NCBI GenBank assembly: GCA_001799475.1
Contig: MGTN01000133.1
Span: 4,022 to 22,208, forward strand
Source of the DNA: Desulfovibrionales bacterium GWA2_65_9
GTDB lineage: Bacteria > Desulfobacterota > Desulfovibrionia > Desulfovibrionales > Desulfovibrionaceae
Direction of reading: 5' to 3'
DNA length: 18,187 bases
Shown: piece by piece, positions 17,201 to 18,187 of the stretch
How the letters are laid out: the number at the start of each line of letters is the position of its first letter
How positions within the stretch are numbered: the stretch's first letter is position 1
The notes under the pieces: model-generated
Databases searched by the model: none
The model's input: only the letters and a program-made list of their open reading frames with translations
What the model was told of the DNA's origin: nothing
Position numbers and translations under genes: made by a program

Positions 17201-17291
17201 CCCGGCCATAAGCGAGGCCGAGGCGCTGAAACTCATCAACGAGGGCGCGGCCGAGGCCTGGCCGGGGTTCCCGGAGCTGCCGGAAGCTTGA
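14265..17291 (+). CDS. membrane sensor with HAMP-PAS-PAS-GGDEF-EAL domains (cyclic di-GMP synthase/phosphodiesterase)
   Basis: The product is 1008 residues. Membrane helices are at about 8-29 and 170-191, with a Cache-like periplasmic domain between. HAMP follows at about 192-245, PAS1 at 262-380, a coiled coil at 380-430, PAS2 at 430-548, GGDEF at about 560-715 and EAL at about 730-995. The cyclase site RFGGDEF is intact (GGDEF 634-638), and the RxxD inhibitory site (RSTD) sits five residues before it. In the EAL domain the signature is EVLLR (766-770), a tolerated ExLxR variant, with NINISAKHF, EITES, DDFGTGYSS (894-902), IKIDRDF and VGEGVET also present, so both activities are plausible. 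The start codon overlaps the binding-protein stop (ATGA). The binding protein probably reports ligand to the periplasmic domain; this is inference. Confidence 0.93.
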   Translation: MRLRGLFLRLLVFMVAAFGVMAVATSLLSGRELHNSMVREYEGRAVALARSIADGNAEILLSQNAGAIQAAIDLHQEMGDLSYILVVDARGDVVAHTFIPSVPEAVMAIVREAPGKAHFGAGHETRTLILPPDMEVIHVAQPILGGKGGCVHIGLDKEPIRKAISQAILRQQMLTLGVFLAFVVLAVFFIRGITGPLRELAAYAQRVAGHDFSATCEVRTKDEIGSLAEAMRSMAGQISGHVTQLEQSVSAATSGLQDALGSLSAIVGNIADGLLVVDEAGLIVRHNPALLRMFGLEGMFGVDGQGLTGRVCAEVFGAEAGEVVTRSREDTLRTQVVLHEVLATRSDGTRFPAEITVSRVALSGGAVQVCILRDISVAKKAEQEREQSRALLERMVAERTRDLSRTNTQLKIEVAERKVVGDALRRAEAKFRGIFENAVEGIFQMSPEGRYLSANPAMAHIFGYSSPDELIAVLSDLSPYVEDSRRELFLATMEEIGQVRDFESQVRQRDGLVIWISENARRVVDAAGQTLCYEGFVSDITLRKKAEDRLMHQAFHDSLTGLPNRLLFMDHLRMAMERARRRPDFRFAVLYMDLDRFKVINDSLGHDIGDQLLRHVSRALLNCARSTDTVARFGGDEFAILLEDITAPRDTILFSRRILEDIAKPLDLDGREVMTSGSLGIVLRTERYERPEALLRDADTAMYHAKAMGKSRFKVFNKKMHTKALETMETEAALRRALDMTQELDELTLLYQPILDIRQGCLAGFEVLLRWRREGGREMLPGEFIPLAEETGIIYPLDYWVFAQACCAIRNFEQALDARPPFSHAGFATNINISAKHFRSPMLLGHLEQTLRTCGVDPRGIALEITESVLLDNMGSATEVAASIREMGLGLCIDDFGTGYSSLSYIRRFSVDAIKIDRDFVAGLGRAEAEGGSEAIVKTLVTLGAGLHLKVVGEGVETLEQLAYLSGLGCQYAQGYLFAPAISEAEALKLINEGAAEAWPGFPELPEA

Positions 17292-17305
17292 GGCCTGCCG
17301 CGAGC

Positions 17306-17319
17306 GGGCGCAATCGCCC
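17306..17319 (+). terminator. weak hairpin after the GGDEF/EAL gene
   Basis: GGGCG-CAAT-CGCCC is a perfect 5-bp hairpin starting 15 bases after the stop, followed by a poor T-tail (TGTGCGTATTTGTT). It may help end the operon before the next promoter. Confidence 0.35.
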
Positions 17320-17331
17320 TGTGCGTATTTG

Positions 17332-17361
17332 TTGACCCGAAGGCCGAGAGGCTGGTATTGT
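17332..17361 (+). promoter_or_regulatory. sigma-70-type promoter of the exported protein gene
   Basis: TTGACC (17332-17337) and TATTGT (17356-17361) are separated by 18 bp and match the consensus at five and four or more positions. They lie about 115 bases before the chosen start codon, leaving a leader of about 110 nt. Confidence 0.6.
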
Positions 17362-17477
17362 AGGGCATAAACTCCGAGCACCCGCGCCGGGTTCAGTGTG
17401 GGCCGGGCAGTGTGGGTGGTGCAGGGGTTGTGATCAAAACGCGACCAGAACAACAACCAAGGACAAATGTGGAAAGC

Positions 17478-17996
17478 ATGAAACGTAACAGCCTCTCCAT
17501 CGGTGTCTTTGCCCTTATTCTCGTCGCAACCCTCGCGAACCTTGCATTTGTGGAAAACTGCGGGTGGGCCCAGACTCGATGGGGCATGAACGTGAACGAA
17601 GTGATCAAGGCCACAGGCCTGCGGGTTGTACCTGCGTCCGGCGACAAACCGGCGCTCCAATATGTTGCGCCAAAGGTCGATATCTTCACGTATTCTTTTG
17701 AAGGGACATTCACTTTTGCGGAAGGGAAGGCCTTGGACAGCATCACGTTATATTCACGCCAAGGCAAGGGCTCAACGAACGATGCCGCATTCATATACCT
17801 CATAGATCGGTTAGCTGAAAAGTATGGTCAGCCCGTTCTGTTTCAGGACAACAAAGACCTCGTTTCCAGAACATACAAATGGGCAACCACATGCCTTGTT
17901 ATTGACCTGATATTTATCAGTTCCGACAAAACAGATGGGGATACTCTTATCCTTAAATACAGGCCAAATTCCAGCATAGCAGATCCCAGATTTTAA
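17478..17996 (+). CDS. exported protein of unknown function
   Basis: The product is 172 residues from ATG 17478, with GGAAAG just upstream. The frame is open back to a GTG at 17412, but the export signal starts here: MKRN, a hydrophobic stretch (SIGVFALILVATLANLAF) and a likely cleavage after CGWA. The mature protein starts QTRWGMNVNEVIKATG, a beginning seen in families of small secreted proteins without known function, and carries FEGTFTFAEGKALDSITLYS and a C-terminal beta-rich part. The gene is clearly more AT-rich than its neighbours and uses rarer codons for this genome (many A/T third positions), which suggests acquisition or relaxed selection. Confidence 0.75.
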   Translation: MKRNSLSIGVFALILVATLANLAFVENCGWAQTRWGMNVNEVIKATGLRVVPASGDKPALQYVAPKVDIFTYSFEGTFTFAEGKALDSITLYSRQGKGSTNDAAFIYLIDRLAEKYGQPVLFQDNKDLVSRTYKWATTCLVIDLIFISSDKTDGDTLILKYRPNSSIADPRF

Positions 17997-18017
17997 CTGC
18001 GCAACCACGAGACTCGC

Positions 18018-18098
18018 ATGAAACGCCTCCCCCTTTTCGCTGTTGTCCTCGTCCTCCTCTCCGCCTGCGCACCCCAGGCCAACCTGCCGCAGACGTAA
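18018..18098 (+). CDS. 26-residue lipoprotein-like peptide
   Basis: The frame encodes a basic start (MKR), a hydrophobic core (LPLFAVVLVLL) and a perfect lipobox LSAC at residues 14-17, then only nine more residues (APQANLPQT) before TAA. If made, it would be lipidated at Cys17, leaving a 10-residue lipopeptide, in the manner of entericidin-like toxins/antidotes or short lysis lipoproteins. The start codon is 21 bp behind the exported protein gene; only a weak GAGAC site precedes it. It may instead be a truncated larger lipoprotein. The rest of the window to 18187 holds a small hairpin (CGGCC/GGCCG, 18102-18118) and nothing else recognised. Confidence 0.5.
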   Translation: MKRLPLFAVVLVLLSACAPQANLPQT

Positions 18099-18187
18099 TT
18101 CGGCCGGAATATGGCCGGAGGACAACAGGCGTGAGGCTGGACGGAAGGGAGGCCTGCGGTCTATGCTAAGATAGTCTGGCCCCTGTA

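Noticed and set aside
14232..17660. 1142-codon minus-strand frame opposite the GGDEF/EAL gene
   Set aside because: The predicted product is His/Gly/Leu/Val-rich without recognisable motifs and lies wholly antisense to a gene with intact catalytic motifs.

Overview
The window is GC-rich, densely coded bacterial chromosome. The gene set (two-gene YeeE/YedE sulfur-transport-type protein, glycogen phosphorylase, malic enzyme, several c-di-GMP signalling proteins) and the probable use of selenocysteine suggest a Desulfovibrio-like sulfate reducer (Desulfobacterota). That assignment is an inference; there is no rRNA or marker protein here to prove it.

Layout. 1-3005 (+): the 3' end of a small single-pass membrane protein, a 656-residue multi-span membrane protein resembling GT-C glycosyltransferases, and a second copy of the small membrane protein, so the paralogues bracket the large enzyme. 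3160-5676 (-): glycogen phosphorylase. 5813-6963 (+): a promoter with an overlapping palindromic operator, then two adjacent genes for the halves of a YeeE/YedE transporter. The first half has an in-frame TGA exactly where relatives carry the conserved Cys of the GCPSGHGLSG motif, with a good bacterial SECIS-like hairpin 22 nt downstream. This is the most notable item: a probable selenoprotein. 6964-7316: no gene, but a long hairpin and a rho-independent terminator. 7317-9055 (-): a YcgR-like PilZ protein and a PHP-domain phosphoesterase. 9272-9703 (+): a Trm112-like zinc-ribbon protein, tRNA-Pro(UGG) and a terminator. 9704-9977: an apparent prophage methyltransferase remnant. 9978-11903 (-): a GNAT acetyltransferase and malic enzyme, each gene separated by a terminator. 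12031-17291 (+): a TrmJ-like RNA 2'-O-methyltransferase, a periplasmic substrate-binding protein and a large HAMP-PAS-PAS-GGDEF-EAL protein; the last two overlap by ATGA and look like one signalling unit. 17332-18098 (+): a promoter, a small exported protein of unknown function and a 26-residue lipoprotein-like peptide.

Two themes recur. One is sulfur/selenium: the selenocysteine transporter and its candidate CsoR/CstR-like operator. The other is c-di-GMP: the binding-protein/GGDEF-EAL pair would make or degrade the messenger and the PilZ protein would bind it. No phage structural genes, insertion sequences or CRISPR arrays were seen. Most long ORFs antisense to the GC-rich genes are composition shadows.
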